From the NCBI GenBank assembly GCA_048270425.1, contig JBLWSY010000009.1:62001-126000 (forward strand): DNA of 64,000 nt, read 5' to 3'. Source of the DNA: Oceanospirillum sp048270425. GTDB lineage: Bacteria > Pseudomonadota > Gammaproteobacteria > Pseudomonadales > Halomonadaceae. Position numbers and translations under genes: made by a program. Shown here piece by piece: positions 34,781 through 43,732 of the stretch; position 1 is the stretch's first letter; each line of letters opens with the position of its first letter. The notes under the pieces were generated by a model that was not told the DNA's origin, searched no databases, and saw only the letters and a program-made list of their open reading frames with translations.

Positions 34781-36406
34781 TTAAAGCTCTTTGGCACGAT
34801 CACGCAGCATAAACTTCTGGATCTTGCCGGTAGAAGTTTTTGGCAGATCGCCAAAAACAACATTCTTAGGAGCTTTGAAGTTTGCCATGTTGTCACGGCA
34901 GAACTGGATCACTTCCGCTTCGGTCAGCTCTGCACCCGGATTCAGTGCTACGAATGCACAAGGTGTTTCACCCCATTTCTCATCCGGTTTGGCGACAACG
35001 GCAGCTTCCATAATCTGTGGGTGTCGGTACAGAACATCCTCGACTTCGATCGACGAGATGTTTTCACCACCAGAGATGATCACATCTTTAGAGCGGTCTT
35101 TGATCTCGATATAGCTGTCTTCATGCCATACCGCCAGATCACCGGAGTGGAACCAACCACCTTCGAAGGATTCGTCCGTGGTATTCGGGTTCTTCAGGTA
35201 GCCCTTCATGACCAGGTTACCGCGGATGAAAATCTCACCCATGGTTTTGCCGTCCTGTGGAACCGGCTCCATTGTCTCTGGGTGAGCAACCATCAGACCT
35301 TCCTGCATCGGTGCACGAACACCCTGACGGGCTTTAAGCTTGGCGCGCTCGCCAGCTGGCAGCTCATCCCACTCACTGTGCCATTCACAGAGTACGCATG
35401 GGCCGTAGGTTTCTGTCAGACCATACACGTGGGTCACTTTGAAGCCCATCGCTTCCATGCCTTCGATCACAGAAGCTGGTGGCGCAGCACCTGCCGTCAT
35501 CACTTTCACTTCGTGATTGATACCGGCTTTCATCGCTTCATCAGCATTGTTCAGCATATTCAGAACAATCGGTGCACCACAGAAGTGGTTCACGCCATGC
35601 TCTTTAATCGCTTCATAGATAGGCTCTACACGAACGTGACGCAGACTCACGCTCACACCGCATGCCAGAGCCACACTCCATGGGAAACACCAACCGTTGC
35701 AGTGGAACATCGGCAGAGTCCACAGGTAAACCGGGTGGTGTCCCATATCCCAGGAGATCACATTGCTTTGAGCATTCAGGTAAGCACCACGGTGGTGGTA
35801 AACAACGCCTTTAGGATTACCGGTTGTACCTGAGGTGTAGTTCAGAGTGATCGCATCCCACTCATTACCTGGCATCTCCCATGCGTAATCAGTATCGCCT
35901 TCAGCGATAAAAGCTTCGTAGTCGGTATCACCGATCAGCGCACCACCTTCATAGAAAGGATCATCAATATCGATAATGCGGGGTTTGTTGTGCAGCATTT
36001 TTACCGCACGGCTGATCACTTCAGAAAATTCACGATCAACAAAAATAACTTTAGTTTCAGCGTGCTGCAGGATAAAAGCGATCGCTTCAGCATCCAGACG
36101 GGTGTTCAGTGCATTTAAAACCGCACCGGACATGGGGACACCGAAGTGAGCTTCAAACAGAGCCGGAATATTTGGAGACATAAAGGAAACGGTATCACCC
36201 TTCTGGATACCGGCTTTGTTCAACGCAGAAGCCAAACGAACCGCACGCTGATAGGTCTCTTTCCAGGTAATTTTCTCTCCGTGGTGAATCTGGGCGGTAT
36301 AATTCGGATAAACGGAAGCCGCACGTTTCAGATAGCTTAACGGAGACAGTGCCTCATAGTTCGCAGGGGTTTGTTCAAGCCCCATGTCGTAAATGTTCTG
36401 ATGCAT
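34781..36406 (-). CDS. AMP-dependent acyl-CoA synthetase (medium-chain / DmdB-like)
   Basis: 541 residues of the ANL superfamily, distinct from FadD. Motifs: NYTSGTTGNPKGVVYHHRG, WTLPMFHCNGWCFPWSV, VYGLTETYGPC, FHSGDLAVWHEDSYIEIKDRSKDVIISGGENIS and the catalytic Lys in PKTSTGKIQKFMLRD. The FHCNGWCFPW block is shared with medium-chain acyl-CoA ligases and with DmdB, the methylmercaptopropionate-CoA ligase of marine DMSP demethylation. Substrate cannot be decided here; no dmdA/C/D is adjacent. An inverted repeat sits in its leader. Confidence 0.9.
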   Translation of the reverse strand: MHQNIYDMGLEQTPANYEALSPLSYLKRAASVYPNYTAQIHHGEKITWKETYQRAVRLASALNKAGIQKGDTVSFMSPNIPALFEAHFGVPMSGAVLNALNTRLDAEAIAFILQHAETKVIFVDREFSEVISRAVKMLHNKPRIIDIDDPFYEGGALIGDTDYEAFIAEGDTDYAWEMPGNEWDAITLNYTSGTTGNPKGVVYHHRGAYLNAQSNVISWDMGHHPVYLWTLPMFHCNGWCFPWSVALACGVSVSLRHVRVEPIYEAIKEHGVNHFCGAPIVLNMLNNADEAMKAGINHEVKVMTAGAAPPASVIEGMEAMGFKVTHVYGLTETYGPCVLCEWHSEWDELPAGERAKLKARQGVRAPMQEGLMVAHPETMEPVPQDGKTMGEIFIRGNLVMKGYLKNPNTTDESFEGGWFHSGDLAVWHEDSYIEIKDRSKDVIISGGENISSIEVEDVLYRHPQIMEAAVVAKPDEKWGETPCAFVALNPGAELTEAEVIQFCRDNMANFKAPKNVVFGDLPKTSTGKIQKFMLRDRAKEL

Positions 36407-36808
36407 CGGAGATACCTTTGTTTCTGAGCCCTGTTATTATTCTGAGCGTTCTAGAGTTTTATTTATTGTCTGCAGGCGGACAATAAAGCCAGATTGGCTG
36501 TTAAAGTCCACCTAATCTTGGTGTTAGCAATGGCTCCGGCACCTGCACAATACCGGAACTTGCCTGACCGAAAAGAGATGGCTGTGTGCCAGGTCAGAAT
36601 CTAAAACCAACCCTTATGGGTTTAGCCTGTGAATTAAGCATTACGCTGCATCGCAAAAGAATCAGACTTTAGTTGAGTCAATAGCAGATTTTCCTAATAA
36701 TTTGCGACCAGACAGTCATAATTTATTAGTTTATTCCCGAATTGCCACGTTTAGAATCAAGCAAAAAGCATCCTTTTTTACCCTCTCGTTTTCAGGATTA
36801 ACTGGCTA
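36407..36808. other. Divergent intergenic region
   Basis: About 400 bp between the acyl-CoA synthetase (minus) and a hydrolase (plus). It contains the 26-bp inverted repeat described separately and an AT-rich half likely to hold both promoters. No gene or RNA seen. Confidence 0.4.
36462..36487. promoter_or_regulatory. Perfect inverted repeat in acyl-CoA synthetase leader
   Basis: TTTATTGTC - 8 bp - GACAATAAA, two perfect 9-bp arms, 56-81 bp upstream of the start at 36406. Arm-centre spacing of 17 bp suits a dimeric repressor; an RNA hairpin is the alternative. Confidence 0.5.
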
Positions 36809-37564
36809 ATGCGTTCAACTCCGGTTCTTTTTTTACACAGCTCTATGAGCAGCGGGCAGCAGTGGAATGCGCTCAGAGAATCCCTCAATCTGCCTTCTGT
36901 TGCGCCGGATATTGCCGGCTACGGTAAAGCGGCCATGCCATCAAACAACAGGTCTGAACATCAGTTGGCCTTTGAGCTGGAGCGGTTATCCGATCAGATT
37001 CCGGAACAACCTTTTCACCTGGTCGGACACTCATACGGCGCAGCCAGTGCCCTTCGTCTGGCGCGCCTGCATCCGGAAAAAGTGATCAGTCTGACGCTAT
37101 TCGAGCCTGTCGCCTTTCATTTACTGGGCACAGATGCCCCTCAGCAACAAAGTGTGCACGCCCTGAGCCAAAAGATTGAGAATTTTATTGATCAGCATGA
37201 TCCGGCTTCTGCCGCCGCTTGTTTTATTGATTACTGGAACGGTGAAGGAACCTTCAGCCGATTAAATGAAAAGATGCAGTCGATTTTCTGTCAGGGCATT
37301 ATCAAGGTGGCTTATGACTTTAGCGCCCTGCTGAGTGAAGACTGTCAGCCTAAGGATCTGAAAACCATCCACTGCCCGGTTCTGTTGCTTGAAGGCGCAC
37401 AGAGCCAACCAACAACCCATGCGGTAATGAATACGCTGCGATCAGTTTTTCCGAATGCAGAGCATCACAATCTGCCCTGTGGGCATATGGGACCTTTGAC
37501 TCATCCTCACCTTGTGAACCCACTGGTCAGTCAGTTTATTGCGACGCACAACAAAGCAGGCTAA
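36809..37564 (+). CDS. Alpha/beta hydrolase
   Basis: 251 residues. VLFLHSSMSSGQQWNALRESL (oxyanion-hole HSS) and the nucleophile elbow LVGHSYGAASALRLA carry the catalytic Ser. The Asp would be around LLLEGAQSQP and the His in NLPCGHMGPLTHP. A small-molecule esterase, thioesterase or lactonase are all possible. It is transcribed away from the acyl-CoA synthetase across a 400-bp divergent region. It has no signal peptide. Confidence 0.88.
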   Translation: MRSTPVLFLHSSMSSGQQWNALRESLNLPSVAPDIAGYGKAAMPSNNRSEHQLAFELERLSDQIPEQPFHLVGHSYGAASALRLARLHPEKVISLTLFEPVAFHLLGTDAPQQQSVHALSQKIENFIDQHDPASAAACFIDYWNGEGTFSRLNEKMQSIFCQGIIKVAYDFSALLSEDCQPKDLKTIHCPVLLLEGAQSQPTTHAVMNTLRSVFPNAEHHNLPCGHMGPLTHPHLVNPLVSQFIATHNKAG

Positions 37565-37745
37565 CCTTTCGCAAATTAATCGTGACGACCGGTACACAGC
37601 ACTTGCTCTATCAGGCTGTTTCAAACGGAATACTCTGATTTGACAGGCAATGGCTTGTCACAGATCAGCCCGAAGCCCAGATTACATCAGGCGTCATTAT
37701 CACGTAATATGCGTGGGCATAATCTGAGTTAAAACGCTGGCTTGA

Positions 37746-37787
37746 TAGAAGGTCATTAATGACGGGTAGAAGATCATTGATGACCGA
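37746..37787. repeat. Two tandem 21-bp operator-like repeats before the MaoC gene
   Basis: Two consecutive 21-bp units, each starting TAGAAG and each holding a palindromic core: GTCATTAATGAC in the first, TCATTGATGA in the second. Spacing of exactly two helical turns places them on the same DNA face. They end about 80 bp before the MaoC ATG. Confidence 0.6.
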
Positions 37788-37868
37788 TAGAGGAACGCTG
37801 ATCGGCATCAGTGTTCTGAGTCACACCAAACAAGACAACAGTAAGTAAACGATATCTGGAGAATGAAA

Positions 37869-38339
37869 ATGACCGTACTGGTTAACAAAACCTACGATGA
37901 GATTCAGGTGGGCGATACCGCGACACTGGAACGCGCTCTTACCGAAAAGGAACTGGTTCTGTTCGCTGCTGTTTCCGGTGATGTTAATCCGGTGCATCTG
38001 GATGCAGATTTCGCAAAAACCACTATGTTTGGTGAGCAGATCGCCCACGGTATGTGGTCTGGTTCTCTGATCTCTGCCGCTCTTGCCACCGTTCTGCCAG
38101 GACCTGGCACCATCTATCTGGGTCAGGAGCTGAGCTTCCGTCGTCCGGTTAAACTGGCTGATACGCTGACCGTGACCCTGACGGTAAAAGAGAAACTGAG
38201 CAAAAACCGCGTTGTGATCGATACTCCGGTAACCAACCAGAATGGTGAAAAAGTTGTTGTCGGTACTGCAACGGTAATGGCACCAACTGAGAAGTCTGAA
38301 CTGCAGGCTCCTGAGCTGCCAGCCATCACTATCGGCTAA
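37869..38339 (+). CDS. MaoC-like (R)-specific enoyl-CoA hydratase
   Basis: About 156 residues with the hot-dog fold hydratase-2 motif: AAVSGDVNPVHLDADFAKTTMFGEQIAHGMWSGSLIS, where Asp and His of D-x4-H are catalytic. YLGQELSFRRPVKLADTLTVTLTV follows, a typical MaoC/PhaJ core. It hydrates trans-2-enoyl-CoA to (R)-3-hydroxyacyl-CoA and may link beta-oxidation to polyhydroxyalkanoate or other pathways. I chose ATG 37869 (GGAGA 6 bases upstream) over 37863, which is too close to the ribosome site. Confidence 0.92.
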   Translation: MTVLVNKTYDEIQVGDTATLERALTEKELVLFAAVSGDVNPVHLDADFAKTTMFGEQIAHGMWSGSLISAALATVLPGPGTIYLGQELSFRRPVKLADTLTVTLTVKEKLSKNRVVIDTPVTNQNGEKVVVGTATVMAPTEKSELQAPELPAITIG

Positions 38340-38408
38340 CCTTCTTTGGTTAGTCGGATGGCGCGCTGTTAACCTTCTGAAGGTATTGTTCAGCGTATTA
38401 TCAGCGCT

Positions 38409-38480
38409 TATCCGACCTACGAATCAGGCACAATGCTTATCGATCTGTAGGTCGGAAAAGCCGAAGGTGCCTTCCGACAC
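38409..38480. repeat. REP-like palindromic repeat pair (BIME-type)
   Basis: TCCGACCTAC (38411-38420) and GTAGGTCGGA (38447-38456) are inverted copies. Each is the head of a GTAGGTCGGA...TCCGAC hairpin, the second spanning 38451-38478. This word is a widespread gammaproteobacterial REP family. It sits between convergent genes, as REPs usually do. Confidence 0.7.
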
Positions 38481-38500
38481 TTTCCGTGTTTCCCTGAATA

Positions 38501-39685
38501 TCAGTTCTTTTTCGTCAAAAGTTCCATCGCTTCAGTGATACCTGACAACGTTAGCGGAAACATACGATCCTGCACCAGCTGACGGGTCATGCCGATCGAC
38601 TGCGTATAATCCCAGTAACGTTCCTGTACCGGATTCAGCCAGACAATATTCTTCCAGGTATCCGTCACCCGCTGCATCCACTGGGCACCACTCTCCTCAT
38701 TCCAGTGTTCGACACTACCACCAGCCATGGCGATCTCGTACGGAGACATCGACGCATCACCAATAAAGATCACCTTATAGTCAGAACCGTACTTGTGTAG
38801 CAGGTCATAGGTTGAAATGCGCTCATCAAAGCGACGCAGGTTATTCTGCCAGACCGACTCATAGATAAAGTTATGGAAGTAATAATATTCCAGGTGCTTA
38901 AACTCGGTTCGACAGGCAGAAAAGAGTTCCTCGCAGGTTTTGATGTAGCCATCCATTGAGCCCCCCACATCAAAGAACAAGAGCACTTTGACACTGTTAT
39001 GGCGCTCCGGCACCAGTTTCAGATCCAGCATGCCACCGTTATGAGCCGTTGAGCGTATGGTATCGTCCAGATCCAACTCCGAGGCAGCACCACTTCGGGC
39101 AAACTGGCGAAGGCGTTTCAGAGCCACCTTGATATTACGGGTGCCCAGTTCAACACTATCATCCAGATTCCTGAACTGACGCTTATCCCAGACCTTAACG
39201 GCACGGTTGTGACGGTTACCATCCTGTCCGATGCGTATACCTTCCGGATTATAGCCATAAGCACCAAAGGGCGATGTACCACCGGTACCGATCCACTTGT
39301 TACCACCGGCATGGCGCTTTTGCTGCTCTTCAAGGCGCTCTTTAAAGGTGTCTAAAAGCTCCTGAAGACTACCCAGAGATTTGATCTTCTCCCGCTCCTC
39401 TGGCGTCAGCATCTTCTCGAACTCTTTACGGATCCACTCATCAGGAATCAGAGTGTCCAGCAGATCCTCTAAGCCTTCCAAACCGTTGAAGTAAGCGCCA
39501 AAAGCCCAGTCAAAGCGATCGTAGTAGCTTTCATCTTTGACCAGACAGGTTCTGGAAAGAAGATAGAAGTCATCCAGATTGGCAAAGGCAACACCTTTCT
39601 CCAAAGCTGCTAACAGATCCAGCAACTCACGCAGGCTGACAGGGATACCAACTTTTCGGATATCGTTAAAAAAATCAATCAGCAT
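38501..39685 (-). CDS. VWA domain protein, CoxE-like
   Basis: 394 residues. The N-terminus (MLIDFFNDIRKVGIPVSLRELLDLLAAL) is the family opening. The C-terminal half is a von Willebrand A domain with the MIDAS-like VLLFFDVGGSMDGYIKTCEELFSA; the classical DxSxS reads DVGGS. No signal peptide, so cytoplasmic. It is 9 bp from the MoxR ATPase gene and the pair should work as a MoxR/VWA chaperone that inserts metals or assembles complexes. The client is unknown. Confidence 0.9.
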   Translation of the reverse strand: MLIDFFNDIRKVGIPVSLRELLDLLAALEKGVAFANLDDFYLLSRTCLVKDESYYDRFDWAFGAYFNGLEGLEDLLDTLIPDEWIRKEFEKMLTPEEREKIKSLGSLQELLDTFKERLEEQQKRHAGGNKWIGTGGTSPFGAYGYNPEGIRIGQDGNRHNRAVKVWDKRQFRNLDDSVELGTRNIKVALKRLRQFARSGAASELDLDDTIRSTAHNGGMLDLKLVPERHNSVKVLLFFDVGGSMDGYIKTCEELFSACRTEFKHLEYYYFHNFIYESVWQNNLRRFDERISTYDLLHKYGSDYKVIFIGDASMSPYEIAMAGGSVEHWNEESGAQWMQRVTDTWKNIVWLNPVQERYWDYTQSIGMTRQLVQDRMFPLTLSGITEAMELLTKKN

Positions 39686-39694
39686 AGCAGCCCC

Positions 39695-40540
39695 CTAGCG
39701 GGATTGACGGCGGTGCATAAAGGCGAGTTTTTCTAACAGAGAAACGTCCTGCTCATTCTTCACCAGAGCGCCGTGCAAGGGGGGAATCGCTTTACTGGCA
39801 TCACGTTCCTGCAACATCTCAAGGCTCATATCATCTGCCATCAGCAGTTTCAGCCAGTCGATCAGCTCTGAAGTCGATGGCTTCTTCTTAAGTCCGCGCA
39901 CTTCACGCAGATCAAAGAACACTTCCAGAGCTTCAGAAACCAGCCTCTGCTGGATATCCGGATAATGCACATCGACAATCTTCTGCATCGTCTCTTTATC
40001 CGGGAAATTGATGTAGTGGAAGAAGCAGCGGCGCAGAAAAGCATCCGGCAATTCTTTCTCATTATTGCTGGTGATCAGAATAATCGGGCGCTGCTTGGCT
40101 TTGATGGTTTCTCCGGTTTCATAAACGTGGAACTCCATCTTATCCAGCTCTAACAGCAGATCATTCGGGAATTCGATATCCGCCTTATCGATCTCATCAA
40201 TGAGCAGAACAACCTGCTCGTCAGATTCAAAGGCCTCCCAAAGCTTTCCTTTGTTAATGTAGTTCTTGATGTCGTGAACTCTGTCATCACCCAACTGGGA
40301 ATCTCGCAGACGTGACACGGCATCATATTCATACAGGCCCTGATGTGCCTTAGTGGTCGACTTGATATGCCACTGAATCAAACGCACGCCCAAAGCATCT
40401 GCCAGCTGCTCAGCCAACATGGTTTTACCCGTTCCCGGCTCGCCTTTGATCAGGAGCGGACGTTCAAGTGCGATACAGGCATTCACTGCCATCTGGAGTT
40501 CGGATGTAGCAACGTATTGGTCAGTACCCTGGAATTTCAT
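39695..40540 (-). CDS. MoxR family AAA+ ATPase
   Basis: 281 residues. Walker A GEPGTGKT (33-40), Walker B VVLLIDEIDKAD, sensor I ITSNNEKELPDAFLRRCFFHYINFP with the arginine finger. The MoxR class couples to the VWA protein encoded next. It is first in the two-gene unit, and its upstream region (40541-40813) is shared with the flagellin gene. Confidence 0.93.
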   Translation of the reverse strand: MKFQGTDQYVATSELQMAVNACIALERPLLIKGEPGTGKTMLAEQLADALGVRLIQWHIKSTTKAHQGLYEYDAVSRLRDSQLGDDRVHDIKNYINKGKLWEAFESDEQVVLLIDEIDKADIEFPNDLLLELDKMEFHVYETGETIKAKQRPIILITSNNEKELPDAFLRRCFFHYINFPDKETMQKIVDVHYPDIQQRLVSEALEVFFDLREVRGLKKKPSTSELIDWLKLLMADDMSLEMLQERDASKAIPPLHGALVKNEQDVSLLEKLAFMHRRQSR

Positions 40541-40692
40541 AGCTGAGAATCTCTTGTTTTTTTAGTCGAAAATATGACCCGAAAAGTCACTCATATTTCC
40601 GCCTAGTTTACTGGGTCTTTTGGCAAGGAAAAGCCAGGCAATGACCGCCAAGTCACAGAAATCCAAGAATTTAAAAATTAATCAAAAAAAGC

Positions 40693-40719
40693 TAAAGATG
40701 TAACAAAATGTGTCGATAG
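40693..40719 (+). promoter_or_regulatory. FliA (sigma-28) type promoter for flagellin
   Basis: TAAA (40693-40696), 15-bp spacer, GTCGATAG (40712-40719): 6 of 8 to the consensus -10 GCCGATAA. It lies 94 bp before the flagellin ATG. Confidence 0.75.
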
Positions 40720-40813
40720 ATTCAGAAGAAATATCTCTTTCTTAGCTATTGCATTATCTGATCAACGTTTAACACCAAAAGAGATAACAACTTAAAACTG
40801 GCTGGGTCGGCTT

Positions 40814-42457
40814 ATGCTTTTTGTAAACACAAATGTTAGTGCCCTTAAGGGCATGGACTTTATGTCCAGCGTTACTGAACGACTAAACCGTTCATTTGAG
40901 CAGCTTTCCTCAGGCAGCCGAATCAATTCGGCAAAGGATGATGCCGCAGGTCTTCAGATCTCAAACCGCTTAGAAACCCAGATTATCGGTACCAATCAGG
41001 CAACCCGAAATATTCAGGACGGCCTATCTGCACTTCAGATTGCAGATGGTGCCATGGAAGAGATCACCAATATCACCCACCGTATTAGGCAGCTCGCCAT
41101 TCAAATGTCGAGCAACACGTTAAGCCAGGAAGACCGGGATGGTGCTCAGCTTGAAGTTGAAGAACTGATAGCCTCCGCGAACCGTATTGCCGAATCCGCA
41201 AGCTTGGGTGGCGAAATTCCGCTTCTCAAAGGGCCAGAAGTTGATGAAGCTACGCCCCCAGTGACTGATAGAGATATTCTCCTTAAGCTGGCGGGATCAC
41301 TGGAACAGTCTGAAGCCAATATTAAGGCTTATTATGGCATCCAAGGTGATGGTAAAGACGAATTCAATATCGATATTGTTGCCGGCGGTGGCGGCGCGGT
41401 GGCTTCAGTATGGGGGGCAGCTGGCGATGTTAACCGTATGGAAATCGGACGTGCAGATTTTCTCTCTGGAGTTGCCCTAATAGGCGGAACCGAGGCAAAT
41501 GACCGCGTTGTTATGCATGAAATGGTGCACGCTGTCATGTTTAACCAATATAGCGCATCTGTCATCAGCAGAAGCTGGTTTATGGAAGGCACCGCTGAAC
41601 TAATACATGGGGCTGATGAACGCTTACTTGCAGATGCAGGGCCAACCGCAACTAACTTTATGACAGGCTGGACAGGTAACGCAGCGACAAGTGCTGATTA
41701 TTCCCGAGCCTATGTTTCCATGCGCATGCTACATGACCGGATGAAAGAGGAAGGTTATGCCGATGGTATACGCACCTTTACGTCAGCACTAGCGGATGGA
41801 GCTGGTACTTTAGATCAAGCCTTTAATAAATTTCTGGGCATCTCGGAAACAGACTTCACTGATTGGGTAACCGCCACTGGTGATGACTACATTAACAACA
41901 AAATGGATCTTACCAATGCAGATACCGGTGCAATAGGTGGTCTTGATGCCGATAATATGGGTGTTAAAGACGCGTATGATGCTGTTGGTGACTCGAATAG
42001 TTATTCAGAGCAACCTCTGGAAGGCTTTAAAATTGCTAACTGGCACGGTGGCTTTCAACCTCCTCATAAAAAGACATTTCAGCTCCAATCAGGTAGTAAC
42101 GCCGGCGAGCAATCCGAGTTCTCATTCCGGGGTGGCTCGGCAGACAGAATTGGTCTCTCAGGGGTTAATGTCGCGGCTAATGCCAGGGGCTCAATTGAAG
42201 TCGCTGACAAAGCCCTGAGAAACATCCACGAAATCCGCCGGGAAATCGCAGGCTCTATGGCCGAACTTGAATCCATGCAGCGCAATAACACCGGAATGGT
42301 CGTTAATACCTCTGATGCTAAATCCCGTATTCAGGATACCGACTTTGCCGCAGCTACTGCTGACCTGACCCGTAACCAGATCATTCAGCAGGCCTCATCA
42401 ACCATCCTGGCTCAGGCAAATCAAACGCCAAGCATCGCCTTATCCCTTCTCAGATAA
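40814..42457 (+). CDS. Flagellin with inserted zinc metallopeptidase domain (flagellinolysin type)
   Basis: 547 residues. The N-terminal D0/D1 (residues 1 to about 135: FVNTNVSALKG, SSGSRINSAKDDAAGLQISNRL) and C-terminal D1/D0 (about 455-547, ending STILAQANQTPSIALSLLR) are ordinary flagellin. The hypervariable region between them (about 140-450) holds a metallopeptidase: HEMVH at 235-239 and a downstream WFMEGTAELIHG (255-266), whose Glu can be the third zinc ligand. That is the HExxH...EGxAE arrangement of flagellinolysins, which make the filament a proteolytic surface. It is isolated from other flagellar genes. Confidence 0.93.
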   Translation: MLFVNTNVSALKGMDFMSSVTERLNRSFEQLSSGSRINSAKDDAAGLQISNRLETQIIGTNQATRNIQDGLSALQIADGAMEEITNITHRIRQLAIQMSSNTLSQEDRDGAQLEVEELIASANRIAESASLGGEIPLLKGPEVDEATPPVTDRDILLKLAGSLEQSEANIKAYYGIQGDGKDEFNIDIVAGGGGAVASVWGAAGDVNRMEIGRADFLSGVALIGGTEANDRVVMHEMVHAVMFNQYSASVISRSWFMEGTAELIHGADERLLADAGPTATNFMTGWTGNAATSADYSRAYVSMRMLHDRMKEEGYADGIRTFTSALADGAGTLDQAFNKFLGISETDFTDWVTATGDDYINNKMDLTNADTGAIGGLDADNMGVKDAYDAVGDSNSYSEQPLEGFKIANWHGGFQPPHKKTFQLQSGSNAGEQSEFSFRGGSADRIGLSGVNVAANARGSIEVADKALRNIHEIRREIAGSMAELESMQRNNTGMVVNTSDAKSRIQDTDFAAATADLTRNQIIQQASSTILAQANQTPSIALSLLR

Positions 42458-42476
42458 CGCTTGCTGTCCCTCGTCC

Positions 42477-42516
42477 AGCTAAGAACCTAACCGAATAAAA
42501 GGTTAGGTTCTTAGCT
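42477..42516 (+). terminator. Perfect 16-bp hairpin after flagellin
   Basis: AGCTAAGAACCTAACC and its exact complement around the loop GAATAAAA, 20 bp past the stop. There is no T run, so it may protect the mRNA 3' end or terminate only weakly. Confidence 0.6.
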
Positions 42517-42674
42517 TAAAACATTATTGAATTAAGTTCTGATAGCTTTTTTTTCAACCTGTCCCTACTCTACTACTAACCGTTACTGCCCGATTTTTAT
42601 TGAATATTTGGTGTCTGTGAATCTGATAGCCAAGGGGCTTTAACGAAGCTAACAACCAAAATTAGGGAATGAAA

Positions 42675-43646
42675 ATGAGCAAGGTTTTTGATGATAACTC
42701 GCTAACCATTGGCGAAACTCCTCTGGTAAAAATCAACCGCCTGACCTCCCATGGCAAAGTATTCGCCAAACTGGAAAGTCGCAACCCAGCGTTCTCTGTA
42801 AAGTGCCGTATCGGCGCAAATATGATCTGGGATGCCGAGAAACGCGGTGTTCTCAAGCCAGGCATGGAAATTGTTGAACCGACCAGTGGCAACACCGGTA
42901 TTGCCCTTTGCTTTGTAGCAGCTTCCCGAGGTTACAAAATTACCCTGACCATGCCATCCAGCATGAGCCTTGAGCGCCGAAAAATGATGAAAGCATTGGG
43001 CGCAAACATTGAGCTGACTGAGCCCGCCAAAGGCATGAAGGGCGCTATTGCTAAAGCGGAAGAGCTGGTAGCCTCAAACCCTGAACATTACTTTATGCCT
43101 CAGCAGTTTGAAAACCCGGCCAACCCTGAAATTCACGAAAAGACCACTGGGCCGGAGATCTGGAACGATACCGACGGACAGATCGATATTCTGGTAGCGG
43201 GTGTGGGCACTGGCGGTACTATTACCGGTATCTCCCGCTACATCAAGAAGACTCAGGGTAAAGCGATTACGACCGTAGCCGTTGAGCCTGTTGATTCCCC
43301 GGTTATCACCCAAACCCTGAACAACGAGGAAGTAAAACCTGCGCCTCATAAAATCCAGGGGATTGGCGCTGGCTTTGTGCCGAAGAACCTGGATTTGTCT
43401 CTGGTGGATCAGGTTGAACAGGTAGGCAACGATGAAGCAATCGAGATGGCCCGTCAGCTAATGCTGAAAGAAGGTATTATCTGCGGTATCTCATGCGGTG
43501 CGGCTATGGTTGCAGCGCTGCGTCTGGCCGAGAAACCTGAAAATGCCGATAAAAACATTGTGGTAATTCTGCCGGATTCCGGTGAGCGCTATCTGTCTAC
43601 CGCTCTGTTTGAGGGTATGTTCACCGAGAACGAAACCGTTCAGTAA
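42675..43646 (+). CDS. cysK: Cysteine synthase A (O-acetylserine sulfhydrylase)
   Basis: About 323 residues. PLP-binding Lys in NPAFSVKCRIGANMI, substrate loop EPTSGNTGIAL, phosphate loop VAGVGTGGTITGISRYI, and SCGAAMVAALRLAE near the end. It condenses O-acetylserine with sulfide. The wording and spacing match CysK better than CysM. I chose ATG 42675 because AGGGA lies 6 bases before it. Monocistronic, with a strong terminator. Confidence 0.95.
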   Translation: MSKVFDDNSLTIGETPLVKINRLTSHGKVFAKLESRNPAFSVKCRIGANMIWDAEKRGVLKPGMEIVEPTSGNTGIALCFVAASRGYKITLTMPSSMSLERRKMMKALGANIELTEPAKGMKGAIAKAEELVASNPEHYFMPQQFENPANPEIHEKTTGPEIWNDTDGQIDILVAGVGTGGTITGISRYIKKTQGKAITTVAVEPVDSPVITQTLNNEEVKPAPHKIQGIGAGFVPKNLDLSLVDQVEQVGNDEAIEMARQLMLKEGIICGISCGAAMVAALRLAEKPENADKNIVVILPDSGERYLSTALFEGMFTENETVQ

Positions 43647-43668
43647 TAGCTCCCCCTCAAAAAAGAAA

Positions 43669-43706
43669 GGCTGCTCAGAAACAGACAATCCTGAGCAGCC
43701 TTTTTT
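43669..43706. terminator. Bidirectional terminator between cysK and the amidotransferase gene
   Basis: 10-bp perfect stem GGCTGCTCAG/CTGAGCAGCC with A-rich 5' and T6 3' flanks. Confidence 0.93.
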
Positions 43707-43732
43707 ATTTCATCAGATAAGCTGAAGCTCAA

